A DNA stretch of 64,000 nt from JBCBRD01 sp039819885 (GCA_039819885.1 JBCBRD010000002.1:5215-69214), one strand, 5' to 3'; shown: positions 45,281-54,605, counted from the stretch's first letter. Translations and numbers: made by a program. The notes: generated from the sequence alone by a model not told the origin.

Positions 45281-45568
45281 CTATGCGTCCGGAAGGTCCA
45301 TTTCTAGAATAGCCATCTGGAATTGGTAGGACGTCTCGCCGTCTTCCACATCGCGGTAAAGCGTGGCGATGAACTCATCATTGATGAAAACCTCAGCCAT
45401 ATCCGCTTTCTTAGGCTGTGCGCGAAGTTCAATATTGGGCCTGCCAAACGTCGTCTTTAGATAGGCTTCCACACGGGCGATTTCCGTTTTGTCCACGCGG
45501 CTGTCTCCAAGTTTCACATTCAAATCATCTACGAGCCCGAGCAATGAATAGCTAGGTGTCTCATCCAC
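45281..45568 (-). CDS. DUF3126 family protein
   Basis: A 95-residue cytoplasmic protein typical of Rhizobiales. KTEIARVEAYLKTTFGRPNIELR and AEVFINDEFIATLYRD..DGETSYQFQMAILEMDL match the family. Function unknown. It is the middle gene of the cysE-DUF3126-gamma-CA cluster (50 bases after cysE). Confidence 0.9.
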   Translation of the reverse strand: MDETPSYSLLGLVDDLNVKLGDSRVDKTEIARVEAYLKTTFGRPNIELRAQPKKADMAEVFINDEFIATLYRDVEDGETSYQFQMAILEMDLPDA

Positions 45569-45618
45569 GCGTGGTGTGACGCGTTCTCAATCGAAAGACA
45601 AGCCAGACGAGTAGCAAA

Positions 45619-46431
45619 CTAACCCAGCAACTGGTCCATCCGACGCGCTGGCTCCGGACATCCGGCGTGCCCAACCACTTTAGCAGGAACTCCAGCAACC
45701 GTCGTTTCACGTGGAACGTCTTTGAGCACAACACTGCCGGCCGCAATACGAGAACAACAACCCACATTGATATTGCCGAGGATCTTTGCACCAGCACCGA
45801 TCAGGACATTGTTTCCGATCTTCGGATGCCGATCTCCACTTTCCTTGCCGCTACCGCCCAGCGTTACCCCGTGAAGGAAAGAACAGTTGTCGCCCACAAC
45901 AGCCGTTTCACCGACAACGAGACCTGTTGCGTGGTCCAACATGATGCCGCGACCCATCTCCGCAGCGGGGTGTATATCAACCGCAAACAGTTTTGATGAC
46001 TGACTTTGGAGGTAGTACGCAAAATCAATGCGATCTTGCTTCCAAAGCTCATGCGAAAACCGATGCGTCATCAAGGCGTGAAAGCCCTTGAAGTAAAGGA
46101 GCGGCTCTAGGTAACGGGCGCATGCTGGATCGCGATCAAAAACCGCAGCAAGATCGGCACGCATATCAAGGCCCAGCTCTGGACGCCGACAAAGCACTTG
46201 CTGGAAGGTCTTTGTTATCAGCCCCGCATCGACGTCAGAATGATTCAGCCGTTGCGCAAGGCGATGGATCACCGCGTCTTCGAGACGGTCATGGCTGAGA
46301 ATAGTCGGAAATACGAAGCCACCCAGAGCGGGCTCCTCCGCAATGACATGTTCTGCCTCGTCTCTCATCGCGCTCCAAATGGGATCGTGCGATGAAAGCC
46401 CTTCAGTATCCTGGGTCGCGTGTGCTGACAT
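45619..46431 (-). CDS. cysE: Serine O-acetyltransferase
   Basis: A 270-residue enzyme that acetylates L-serine, the first step of cysteine synthesis. The N-terminal helical SATase domain covers about residues 10-135. The C-terminal hexapeptide domain contains DIHPAAEMGRGIMLDHATG, with the catalytic Asp-His pair region, and LGGSGKESGDRHPKIG. The C-terminal tail (PEPARRMDQLLG) ends without the canonical Ile that mediates cysteine synthase docking in E. coli, so complex formation with CysK may differ. Confidence 0.95.
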   Translation of the reverse strand: MSAHATQDTEGLSSHDPIWSAMRDEAEHVIAEEPALGGFVFPTILSHDRLEDAVIHRLAQRLNHSDVDAGLITKTFQQVLCRRPELGLDMRADLAAVFDRDPACARYLEPLLYFKGFHALMTHRFSHELWKQDRIDFAYYLQSQSSKLFAVDIHPAAEMGRGIMLDHATGLVVGETAVVGDNCSFLHGVTLGGSGKESGDRHPKIGNNVLIGAGAKILGNINVGCCSRIAAGSVVLKDVPRETTVAGVPAKVVGHAGCPEPARRMDQLLG

Positions 46432-47092
46432 AAACTGAGCTCCTTTTCACACATTGCGGACGACGCATTGATAAGACCCGAAGTCGAAGAACCACAAGGT
46501 CGTATCAAGCTGTCAGCATTTGGTTCCTGACCAACATCTAAAATCCGGCGAATGCGTTGCACCATTATAGGTTGCAACACCGCTAGAAAGAACCCATGCC
46601 AACAGATAACTTTGAACACCGGTTCGTAAGCGAACTCACACGGCGCTGTTGCAAGCACGTGGGCATATCTAAAGCAGTGAACTGGATCTATTCAGATTTG
46701 TTAACACGGTTTTCGCCAAATCCACGGCAACGATTATTGAACGCAGAATGTCGAATTAACCATGTTCCTTTGCAGGTCACAGCAATCTATGACCTAGACT
46801 ACTGCCCAGAAGGCGCGAGAAACATAACATCCAACAGAATTATATAATCAATACTGCCCAAGAGCGCCGTGCATACACTTCAATACTTGGAACACCCCAA
46901 GACACACACTGTTGCATCCCTGCTGAAAAGCTTGAGCACACTGGTATACATGCCATTGAATGTTTATTTATACTGCGCCGCAGCAACTTTTTTTCTTGGC
47001 TTCGGAAATTCACTTACCTACTCTAGTCGTAATCCGCCCGAACAAGATGGCGGAGGAAGGACCGATAATAGTTCGGTGACGAGGAGGCTAAG
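46432..47092. other. AT-richer intergenic region upstream of cysE and the microprotein
   Basis: About 660 bases, clearly richer in A/T than its surroundings between about 46650 and 47030 (for example AATTATATAAT near 46837). It should hold the minus-strand cysE promoter and the plus-strand promoter of the microprotein gene. A possible 83-residue plus-strand frame at 46596 has only a weak ribosome site. The base composition suggests either a regulatory region or a small acquired segment. Confidence 0.5.
46596..46847 (+). CDS. Possible small protein (uncertain)
   Basis: An 83-residue frame with ATG at 46596 and a poor AGAAAG ribosome site. The protein has four Cys and mixed charge, no signal peptide and no known pattern. 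It ends in the AT-rich patch. It may be a real small gene or chance; I list it because nothing else explains this stretch. Confidence 0.2.
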   Translation: MPTDNFEHRFVSELTRRCCKHVGISKAVNWIYSDLLTRFSPNPRQRLLNAECRINHVPLQVTAIYDLDYCPEGARNITSNRII

Positions 47093-47176
47093 ATGAGCGT
47101 ACAGATGCGTTTGAATGTATTGGGTGCGGTGCTCTCGTTCGGATTTCTCACAGCGATCGTATTCGGCATGATTTGA
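47093..47176 (+). CDS. 27-residue membrane microprotein
   Basis: A very short gene: ATG 47093, TGA 47174-47176. The start has a strong GAGGAGG ribosome site with 5-base spacing. The product begins MSVQMRLNVLGA and continues as a single hydrophobic helix (LSFGFLTAIVFGM), so it should insert in the membrane. A clear Rho-independent terminator follows 66 bases downstream. Ribosome site, hydrophobic helix and terminator together make a chance frame unlikely. It lies alone in an AT-rich spacer. Function unknown; single-helix proteins of this size often bind and tune a larger membrane protein. Confidence 0.72.
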   Translation: MSVQMRLNVLGAVLSFGFLTAIVFGMI

Positions 47177-47240
47177 GACGAACCAGTCCGAGTTCATGTC
47201 GAAGGGATGCTGTCGTCCTTCGGAGGAAACGACCACAAAT

Positions 47241-47279
47241 AGAACGGATGCGATCAGTAGCGATCGCATCCGTTTCTCA
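47241..47279 (+). terminator. Rho-independent terminator after the microprotein gene
   Basis: A perfect 13-bp stem (AACGGATGCGATC with its complement) closes a 6-base loop and is followed by TCTCATTTC. It may also serve the convergent minus-strand gene at 47298-47681. Confidence 0.8.
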
Positions 47280-47297
47280 TTTCGCGCGGCTGTACCG

Positions 47298-47681
47298 TTA
47301 GCGGCGAACCAGATACCCGAGGATCGCACCGGCAATAAGCAGAAACTCGCTGCTGATACCCGCCGGTAAGGACACATTGTAGATATCCAATGCGATCACG
47401 ACACCAGCCCCGATCAGGCCGCCGATAATGGCGCTCGCTGCGGTACCTCCACCAGGTGTGCGCACGCCCTTCAATACAAATGAGAATATCAAGCCGACGG
47501 CCCAAACAAGAGCCCCGTAAATCGCGCCTTTCAGCAGCAGGAGCGGTAACCCGTCGATAACAGGCGGAATAAACCGCATGATATGAGGAAGTCCGAAGAC
47601 ACTGACTGCGATTTGAATGATGATCAGTATGAGATAGCCAAGCACGATTTCTGCCCCCCAGCGCATAGTCTTGTGAAACAC
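47298..47681 (-). CDS. Four-span membrane protein of unknown function
   Basis: A 127-residue protein with four predicted helices (about 8-30, 42-70, 78-98 and 103-124). Gly-rich segments (TPGGGTAASAIIGGLIGAG) suggest tight helix packing. It starts with GTG 47681 after AGGG; ATG 47666 is an alternative. No named family is recognised. It lies divergent from dnaB. Confidence 0.6.
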   Translation of the reverse strand: MFHKTMRWGAEIVLGYLILIIIQIAVSVFGLPHIMRFIPPVIDGLPLLLLKGAIYGALVWAVGLIFSFVLKGVRTPGGGTAASAIIGGLIGAGVVIALDIYNVSLPAGISSEFLLIAGAILGYLVRR

Positions 47682-47897
47682 GCACCCTAAAAGCCCTCAT
47701 CGATTTCTCGAAGAATCCTGGGCGTACCGGGCACCACGACCGCGGCCCTACCACAAAACACCATAGAATCAGAGCCTGCCAGACGTGATTTTCCGTCTGA
47801 CAAGCTTTTTCCCTGGGGCAAAGGCAATTGTGGAACGGTTTTAACAACCCAAACTTCAAGTTCGATTAGACCGACCGACTCGCGCCAATTCAAAGCC

Positions 47898-49418
47898 ATG
47901 AACCAAGCAAACGCCCTCACCGGACCCGAACAGCTCAAGGCAGCCAGCCGCGCCGAAGAGCCGATCACCTACCGCGAAGCCCCGCATAATATCGATGCTG
48001 AACAGGCGTTGCTCGGGGCCATCCTGATCAACAACGAAGCTCTTGATCGTGTTGCCGGGTTTCTGGACCCCCAACACTTCTATGAGCCACTTCATGCTCA
48101 GATTTACGAAGTTGCTGGCAAGCTGATCCAATCGGGCAAGCAGGCAACTCCGGTCACACTACGGACGTTCTTCGAAACATCTGAACCGATCGACGAAAAC
48201 CTGACGGTCCCTCAATACTTGGGCACCCTCGCAACCAATGCGACAACCATCATCAACGCCCACGACTACGGTCGTACCGTCTATGACCTCGCTGTCCGGC
48301 GATCGTTGATCACGCTCGGAGAGGATATGGTCAATACCGCGTACGACAGCCCCGTCGACCACCCTCCGACGTCGCAAATCGAAGAAGCTGAAGGCCGCCT
48401 TTACGAGATGGCTGAACAGGGCAAATACGGCCAGGGGTTCGTCGCGTTCCCAAGCGCACTCACACAGGCCGTCGACATGGCCAACAATGCACGGATGCGT
48501 GGGGATCGGTTGTCGGGCCTACCGACCGGTCTGCATGATCTAGATAACAAAATGGGCGGGCTTCAACCCAGCGACCTGATTATCCTCGCCGGTCGGCCTT
48601 CGATGGGTAAGACCGCTCTTGTAACCAACATTGCAACCAACGTCTCCCAGGCCAAGCGGCTGGCGAAATCCGATAAGGAAGCTGAGGGAGAACTCCCCCA
48701 TGCGGTTGTCGGGTTCTTCTCATTGGAGATGTCGGCCGAACAATTGGCAGCACGTATCTTGTCCGAACAAGCCGAAATTTCCTCCTCCGAGATCCGTCGC
48801 GGTCAAATCACGGAAGAAGAGATGCACCGCCTGATCAGTGCCAGCCAGGCGCTCTCAGAGGCCCCCTTGTTTATTGACCAAACAGGTGGCATCTCCATTG
48901 CCCAACTCGCCGCCCGCGCCCGCAAACTCAAGCGGCAAAGCGGACTGGATTTGCTGATCGTGGACTATATCCAGCTGTTGTCGGGATCTGCACACAAAGC
49001 AGCAGCAGGACGCGTCCAGGAAGTCACCGAAATCACCACTGGCCTGAAAGCCCTCGCCAAGGAGCTGGAAGTCCCCATCCTCGCTCTGTCACAGTTGTCG
49101 CGTCAGGTCGAGCAACGCGAAGACAAGCGCCCACAGCTCTCAGACCTCAGAGAATCGGGCTCGATCGAGCAGGACGCCGATGCGGTCTTGTTCGTGTTCC
49201 GGGAAGAGTACTATATCGAGCGGGCAAAACCTGCCGAAGGAACACCAGAGTTTCAGACATGGCTCGAAAAATACGAGCGCGCATGCGGAAAGGCTGAAGT
49301 GATTATCGCAAAACAACGCCACGGTCCGGTCGGCACAGTCGAGCTTTCATTCGAGGGGCGCTACACTCGTTTCGGTAATCTCGCCGCGGAAGACAAGATG
49401 CCTGCACGTTATGAGTGA
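47898..49418 (+). CDS. dnaB: Replicative DNA helicase
   Basis: A 506-residue DnaB helicase that unwinds DNA at the replication fork. The N-terminal DnaB_N domain (about 25-130, opening PHNIDAEQALLGAIL) binds primase. The RecA-like C-terminal domain has Walker A GRPSMGKT (about 232-239), Walker B-region LLIVDYIQLL and the arginine-finger region LSQLSRQVEQREDKRP. The gene overlaps alr by 8 bases. No intein is present. Confidence 0.97.
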   Translation: MNQANALTGPEQLKAASRAEEPITYREAPHNIDAEQALLGAILINNEALDRVAGFLDPQHFYEPLHAQIYEVAGKLIQSGKQATPVTLRTFFETSEPIDENLTVPQYLGTLATNATTIINAHDYGRTVYDLAVRRSLITLGEDMVNTAYDSPVDHPPTSQIEEAEGRLYEMAEQGKYGQGFVAFPSALTQAVDMANNARMRGDRLSGLPTGLHDLDNKMGGLQPSDLIILAGRPSMGKTALVTNIATNVSQAKRLAKSDKEAEGELPHAVVGFFSLEMSAEQLAARILSEQAEISSSEIRRGQITEEEMHRLISASQALSEAPLFIDQTGGISIAQLAARARKLKRQSGLDLLIVDYIQLLSGSAHKAAAGRVQEVTEITTGLKALAKELEVPILALSQLSRQVEQREDKRPQLSDLRESGSIEQDADAVLFVFREEYYIERAKPAEGTPEFQTWLEKYERACGKAEVIIAKQRHGPVGTVELSFEGRYTRFGNLAAEDKMPARYE

Positions 49419-50649
49419 AGCCAAATCTCAGATTTCTGATAACGACACGTCTCCCTCTGTAAGTGTCGCATGGGGCAAACTGGGCCTCACGGGTATCGCC
49501 CCACCAGACATCCCAGCATCCGCGACCGGCGTTCTGCTCATCGATCTGGCAACCATTGCTGCAAACTGGCAGAGGCTCGCAGAACTCGTAAAACCTGCTC
49601 TGTGTTCGGCCGTCGTCAAGGCCGACGCATATGGTCTTGGCGCGGCTCGGGTCATTCCAACGCTCTATCAGGCGGGCTGCCGGGTCTTCTTCGTTGCAAC
49701 GCTTGATGAGGCGATCGAAGCGCGCTCTTTGACCGGTGAAAAAGCCACCATCTTCATGTTGGACGGCATTATGCCCGGCGCAGCATCCGAGGTCGCAGAC
49801 GCAAACATCTGGCCCGTCCTTTCCACACGCGATGAAGTCGAAGAATGGGGTGTACATGCGGGTGATCGCAAAACACCGCTGCCTTGCGCGTTGCACGTCG
49901 ATACAGGCCTCAACAGGCTCGGACTGACCGGACTTGAAATCCGATCACTGGCTGCAAATGCACACCTCCTTGACCGCATAAATGTCCGCCTAATTATGAG
50001 CCATCTGGCCTGCGCCGATGAGCCCGACCATCCAAAAAATCCGCAACAACGCGCAGTCTTAGAAGACTTACGTCCACTCCTACCGACCAAGGCACTAAGT
50101 CTGGCCGCCTCCGACGGTCTCATGCTCGGCCCTGACTATCATTATGCAATGGTCCGACCTGGCTATGCCATTTATGGCGGGCAGGCATTCCAGGGCGAGC
50201 GCGCTCCGGTCGAACCGGCGGTCCATGCCTATGCCCGTGTCCTGCAGGTCCGAGAAGCTGGGCCCCCCCACACGGTCGGCTATGGTGCAACCTACGCCGT
50301 ACCCGAAAAAACTCGCATCGCTACGATCTCATCTGGATACGCGGATGGCGTACTCCGCACGTCAAGTGCACCCAATCGCGAAGTCGGTGGCCGTGCATTT
50401 ATTTCAGGCTTGGAGGTGCCTTTCGCAGGACGCGTGTCGATGGATCTTGTCACGCTTGATATTGGCGAGCTTGAAGCGCCACCTGTTCGCGGCGACTTCG
50501 TCGAATTGCTGGGCCCAAACCTATCGTTGGAACGTGTCGGCCAAGCAGCTGGCACAATCGGCTATGAAATCCTGACCAATCTGGGTCGGCGGTATCACCG
50601 GGTCTACATCGAAGCAGGGGACGACTTGGCGGGAGGCCCCAGCGGCTAA
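49411..50649 (+). CDS. alr: Alanine racemase
   Basis: A 412-residue PLP enzyme that makes D-alanine for peptidoglycan. The PLP lysine is K70 in VVKADAYGLG. HVDTGLNRLGL and RPGYAIYGG are family blocks. The catalytic Tyr is in GYGATY and the substrate-side Met/Asp in SMDLVTLDI. About 35 extra N-terminal residues precede the barrel. It overlaps dnaB at the 5' end and is 3 bases from radA, so the three are likely one transcript. Confidence 0.95.
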   Translation: MSEAKSQISDNDTSPSVSVAWGKLGLTGIAPPDIPASATGVLLIDLATIAANWQRLAELVKPALCSAVVKADAYGLGAARVIPTLYQAGCRVFFVATLDEAIEARSLTGEKATIFMLDGIMPGAASEVADANIWPVLSTRDEVEEWGVHAGDRKTPLPCALHVDTGLNRLGLTGLEIRSLAANAHLLDRINVRLIMSHLACADEPDHPKNPQQRAVLEDLRPLLPTKALSLAASDGLMLGPDYHYAMVRPGYAIYGGQAFQGERAPVEPAVHAYARVLQVREAGPPHTVGYGATYAVPEKTRIATISSGYADGVLRTSSAPNREVGGRAFISGLEVPFAGRVSMDLVTLDIGELEAPPVRGDFVELLGPNLSLERVGQAAGTIGYEILTNLGRRYHRVYIEAGDDLAGGPSG

Positions 50650-50652
50650 CCG

Positions 50653-52059
50653 ATGGCAAAAGCCCCAAAGTCTTTGTTCGTTTGCCAGAACTGCGGAGCC
50701 ACTGCACCACGCTGGGCAGGCAAATGCGCTGAATGTGGCGAGTGGAACACGCTCGTTGAAGAGGCAAACGTTGCCGCCGCACCCGGCTCCGGCCTAGGTC
50801 AATCCAGCAAGGGTCGCGCAATCAAGTTGGAAGGTTTGAAAGGCGAGGACGAAGAAGCACCTCGCATTACAACCGGAATCGCCGAACTCGACCGCGTCAC
50901 AGGAGGCGGAATAGTCCCCGGCTCAGCGTTGTTGATCGGCGGCGAACCGGGGATCGGCAAATCTACGCTGTTGCTCCAACTTGCGGGCGCACTTGCCAAG
51001 TCTGGAAAACGCGCAATCTACCTCACAGGTGAAGAGGCTGTTGCACAAGTGCGTTTGCGTGCCCAGCGCCTCAACCTTTCCGATGCACCAGTCGAACTGG
51101 CGGCTGAGACCAACCTCGCCAACATAATCGCAACGCTCACCCAAGGACCGCCACCTGACCTCGTCGTCATCGATTCCATTCAAACGCTTTGGGCCGATGC
51201 CCTCGATGCTGCTCCAGGCACCGTCAGCCAGGTGCGGGCGGCAAGTCAGTCTCTCATCCGATATGCGAAAACAGCCAGTGCCGCTCTGCTCCTTGTCGGC
51301 CACGTCACCAAGGACGGCCAAATCGCAGGTCCTAAAGTTGTCGAACACATGGTCGACACTGTGTTGTATTTCGAAGGTGATCGTGGGCACCCGTATCGCA
51401 TCCTCCGGGCGGTTAAGAACCGCTTTGGCCCAACCGATGAGATCGGCGTTTTCGAGATGGTCTCAGAGGGCCTGCGCGAGGTTCGAAATCCATCTGAACT
51501 GTTTTTGGGGGACCGCGACAGCCAAGCTCCGGGCACCGCCGTTTTTGCAGGCATCGAAGGGACGCGTCCCATCCTGGTTGAAATACAAGCACTCGTCGCT
51601 CAAAGCGCGCTGGGCACGCCACGTCGAGCCGTTGTCGGATGGGATAGTTCGCGTCTGTCCATGGTCTTGGCCGTCTTGGAAGCCAGGTGCGGCGTCAGTT
51701 TTGGCCAGGTCGACGTCTATCTCAACGTTGCTGGCGGCATGCGAATATCCGAACCCTCCGCGGATCTGGCCGCAGCCGCAGCCTTACTCTCCTCATTTTC
51801 CGGGCAGCCACTGGCCAAGAACAGCGTCTATTTCGGCGAAATCTCACTCACAGGTGCCATTCGACCGGCGGCCCAAACCCTCATACGTCTCAAGGAAGCC
51901 CAAAAGCTTGGATTTGGTGCGGCTTATCTGCCGACTTCGGGCGATCTGGGAAGATCCAAGATGACTTTGGACCTAAATCGCCTAAAACACTTGTCGGAAT
52001 TAGCAGGCGAGATGGGCGCAACAAACCCGTCACGCTCTGTTCCGGGCAAGACAACTTAG
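50653..52059 (+). CDS. radA: DNA repair protein RadA
   Basis: A 468-residue protein that drives branch migration in recombination. The N-terminal C4 zinc finger uses C11, C14, C25 and C28. Walker A is GEPGIGKST (about 97-105). The RadA-specific KNRFG motif lies near 255, and a C-terminal Lon-protease-like domain covers about 290-455. Only 3 bases separate it from alr. Confidence 0.96.
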   Translation: MAKAPKSLFVCQNCGATAPRWAGKCAECGEWNTLVEEANVAAAPGSGLGQSSKGRAIKLEGLKGEDEEAPRITTGIAELDRVTGGGIVPGSALLIGGEPGIGKSTLLLQLAGALAKSGKRAIYLTGEEAVAQVRLRAQRLNLSDAPVELAAETNLANIIATLTQGPPPDLVVIDSIQTLWADALDAAPGTVSQVRAASQSLIRYAKTASAALLLVGHVTKDGQIAGPKVVEHMVDTVLYFEGDRGHPYRILRAVKNRFGPTDEIGVFEMVSEGLREVRNPSELFLGDRDSQAPGTAVFAGIEGTRPILVEIQALVAQSALGTPRRAVVGWDSSRLSMVLAVLEARCGVSFGQVDVYLNVAGGMRISEPSADLAAAAALLSSFSGQPLAKNSVYFGEISLTGAIRPAAQTLIRLKEAQKLGFGAAYLPTSGDLGRSKMTLDLNRLKHLSELAGEMGATNPSRSVPGKTT

Positions 52060-52238
52060 ACGACACGCGTGTTGGCAAGCTGGATTACGCAATCCATGCG
52101 TCAGCACGTCCGAGTGATCACTTCTGGGGGAGCGCAAGCTACGGGGCGACCGTCCCTTTGCTTTGCAAACAACGCGGATATGCCGGGTCGGACACTCAGC
52201 CGTAGCCCGAGCAACGATCCGATGAGAGGACTGAGCGC

Positions 52239-52805
52239 ATGATTGGCTCATTGACCTATCTGGACGCAGCACTGATTGCGATCGCCTTCATATCGGGCTT
52301 GCTTGCCATGTACCGCGGCCTCACACGGGAGCTTTTATCCATCCTGTCTTGGATCATAGCCGCCCTCGCCGTGTTGTATTTCGTAATCAGCCACAAGCCT
52401 TTTGCCGAAGAGATTGCCGCCCAGATGCAGGCGCAGGTCCCAATTGTGCAAGTCGCCATCGGTGCGCTGATTTTTCTGATCGTACTGATTGTCGTTCATC
52501 TGATTACAGCACGGATCTCCGACACGATCTTGGACAGCCAGGTCGGCATGTTCGACAGGGTCCTGGGGTTCTTATTCGGCGTCGCGCGGGGCTTCGTACT
52601 CGTCGTAATCCCATACATGTTTTACGTCTCGTTCTTCCCAGACGAAGAAGAACACTACGACTTTGTTCGCCAAGCGCAGACGTTGCCTGCAATCAAAAGC
52701 ACCGGACAGGCCATTCAATCAACGCTGTTGAGTGTGATGCCGAGCGAACTCCTGCAGTCACCGGCGCCAACGGAAGCTGAGCCAGTTCCAGAACAACAAG
52801 GTTGA
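52239..52805 (+). CDS. CvpA family membrane protein
   Basis: A 188-residue protein with four predicted membrane helices (about 5-25, 30-52, 65-88 and 103-125) followed by a polar, Pro/Glu-rich tail. The opening YLDAALIAIAFISGLLAMYRGLTRELLSI and the DRVLGFLFGVARGFVLV loop are CvpA family features. E. coli CvpA is needed for colicin V production and lies upstream of purF, as here. Its basic role is unknown. Confidence 0.9.
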   Translation: MIGSLTYLDAALIAIAFISGLLAMYRGLTRELLSILSWIIAALAVLYFVISHKPFAEEIAAQMQAQVPIVQVAIGALIFLIVLIVVHLITARISDTILDSQVGMFDRVLGFLFGVARGFVLVVIPYMFYVSFFPDEEEHYDFVRQAQTLPAIKSTGQAIQSTLLSVMPSELLQSPAPTEAEPVPEQQG

Positions 52806-53030
52806 TTTGACGGACGGTTACGCAATCAACGTTTATGGTGGTAGGGCTGCATTTGAGCCACCATCAATCCAGTATGAATGCACTTTCGGTGTGCGCCGTA
52901 GTTATAGGGTGGCGCAAGGCCCCCTAAGTCATATATCTGTCATGCAGATTTATGGGTTGTGCTTTGGCTTTGCATGTTGGCATGCCATGGGATCGGCGCT
53001 AAGTCGGTAAAGAACCATTCTGAGATGGAC

Positions 53031-53061
53031 ATCTGATCACGTGCGGCAATGGTGATCAGAT
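53031..53061 (+). promoter_or_regulatory. Perfect 10-bp inverted repeat directly before the purF ribosome site
   Basis: ATCTGATCAC (53031-53040) and GTGATCAGAT (53052-53061) are exact complements with an 11-base spacer. The ribosome site GGAGGG starts 4 bases later and the ATG is at 53079. It could be a protein operator or an mRNA hairpin that affects purF translation. No regulator is identified. Confidence 0.5.
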
Positions 53062-53078
53062 TGCGGAGGGTTAAACGA

Positions 53079-54605
53079 ATGGCCAACGCGTCTGTACCAC
53101 AGACATCCTACGATCGTCCGGCGACAAACATACAAGATCCAACTCAATGGAACCCTCCTGAATCGAGATCAGGAGATGACCGCTTGCGCGAAGAGTGCGG
53201 CGTCTTTGGCATTTTGGGGCATCCAGATGCATCAGCGCTAACAGCTCTCGGCTTGCATGCGCTTCAGCACCGCGGACAAGAAGCAGCCGGTATTGTCACG
53301 TACGACGGCGAGCAATTCCATTCGGAACGCAAACTTGGATTGGTTGGCGACAATTTTAATAGCGCCGAAACGATCAAAAAGCTCAAAGGCACGATGGCCG
53401 TCGGGCACAACCGCTACTCAACAACTGGCGGGACCATCCTGCGAAATGTCCAGCCCCTCTTTGCCGATCTTGATACAGGTGGTGTTGCCGTTGCCCACAA
53501 CGGAAACCTGACCAACGCCCTTACGCTGCGCAACGAAATGATCCGCGCAGGAGCCATCTGTCAGTCAACATCCGACACAGAGGTCATCTTGCACCTCATG
53601 GCGCGCTCCCAGAAGTCCCGCATCATTGAACGCTTCATTGAAGCAATCCGCCAAGTCGAAGGCGCTTACGCTCTTGTCTGCCTAACCAACGACATGCTGC
53701 TGGCAGCTCGCGACCCCGTCGGTATCAGGCCCCTCGTTCTCGGCAAACTGGACGGTAGCTACGTGCTGGCGTCTGAGACCTGCGCACTCGATATTGTCGG
53801 CGCTACGTTTATTCGCGAGATCGAAAACGGCGAGGTCGTCGTGATCACAAAGGACGGTCTCGAAACACATCGCCCATTCCCAACCAGGCGACCGCAACCG
53901 TGCATCTTCGAATACATTTATTTTGCACGCCCCGATTCCGTCATTGCCGGTAAGTCAGTCTACGAGGTGCGCCGGGAAATGGGCGTACAACTGGCCCGCG
54001 AAGCCCCCGCCAAGTGCGATCTTATTGTTCCGATCCCGGATTCAGGCGTCCCGGCAGCCATCGGCTTTGCACAGGAATCCCAGCGCCCCTTCGAGTTAGG
54101 CATCATCCGAAACCACTACGTAGGCCGAACCTTTATTGAGCCAGAGCAACGCATTCGCCAGCTCGGCGTCAAACTCAAGCACTCCGCCAATGCCAGTGTC
54201 ATCAAGGGCAAGTCCATCGTACTGATCGACGACAGCGTGGTGCGCGGCACAACATCAAAGAAAATCGTCAGCCTGATGTATGAAGCCGGAGCACGCGAAG
54301 TGCATATGCGCATTGCTTCACCACCCATCACGCACTCCGATTACTATGGGATCGACACCCCCGATCGTTCAGATCTACTGGCGGCCAACCTCGATTTGGA
54401 AGGTATGCGGCAGTTCATGGGTGCCGACACACTCGCATTCCTGACGGTTGAAGGTGTCTACAGATCAGCCGGTTTCGCAAAGCGCGATTCCGTCAATCCT
54501 CAATTTACCGACCACTGCTTCACGGGCGAATATCCAACACTGCTGACCGACCAGGATGGCCCATCGGGTGCGAGACAGCTTTCGCTGCTGGCGGAAGTCC
54601 GATAG
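53079..54605 (+). CDS. purF: Amidophosphoribosyltransferase
   Basis: A 508-residue enzyme that makes phosphoribosylamine from PRPP and glutamine, the first committed step of purine synthesis. The N-terminal glutaminase nucleophile is C40 in REECGVFGI, so about 39 residues must be removed as a propeptide. LHALQHRGQEAAGI follows. The PRPP loop reads VLIDDSVVRGTT near residue 390. ATG 53079 follows GGAGGG. A longer frame to 53049 has no support. Confidence 0.96.
   Translation: MANASVPQTSYDRPATNIQDPTQWNPPESRSGDDRLREECGVFGILGHPDASALTALGLHALQHRGQEAAGIVTYDGEQFHSERKLGLVGDNFNSAETIKKLKGTMAVGHNRYSTTGGTILRNVQPLFADLDTGGVAVAHNGNLTNALTLRNEMIRAGAICQSTSDTEVILHLMARSQKSRIIERFIEAIRQVEGAYALVCLTNDMLLAARDPVGIRPLVLGKLDGSYVLASETCALDIVGATFIREIENGEVVVITKDGLETHRPFPTRRPQPCIFEYIYFARPDSVIAGKSVYEVRREMGVQLAREAPAKCDLIVPIPDSGVPAAIGFAQESQRPFELGIIRNHYVGRTFIEPEQRIRQLGVKLKHSANASVIKGKSIVLIDDSVVRGTTSKKIVSLMYEAGAREVHMRIASPPITHSDYYGIDTPDRSDLLAANLDLEGMRQFMGADTLAFLTVEGVYRSAGFAKRDSVNPQFTDHCFTGEYPTLLTDQDGPSGARQLSLLAEVR

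Noticed and set aside
52835..52864. ATGGTGG...CCACCAT 7-bp inverted repeat after cvpA
   Set aside because: Short arms, 16-base loop and no T tract; too weak to call a terminator.
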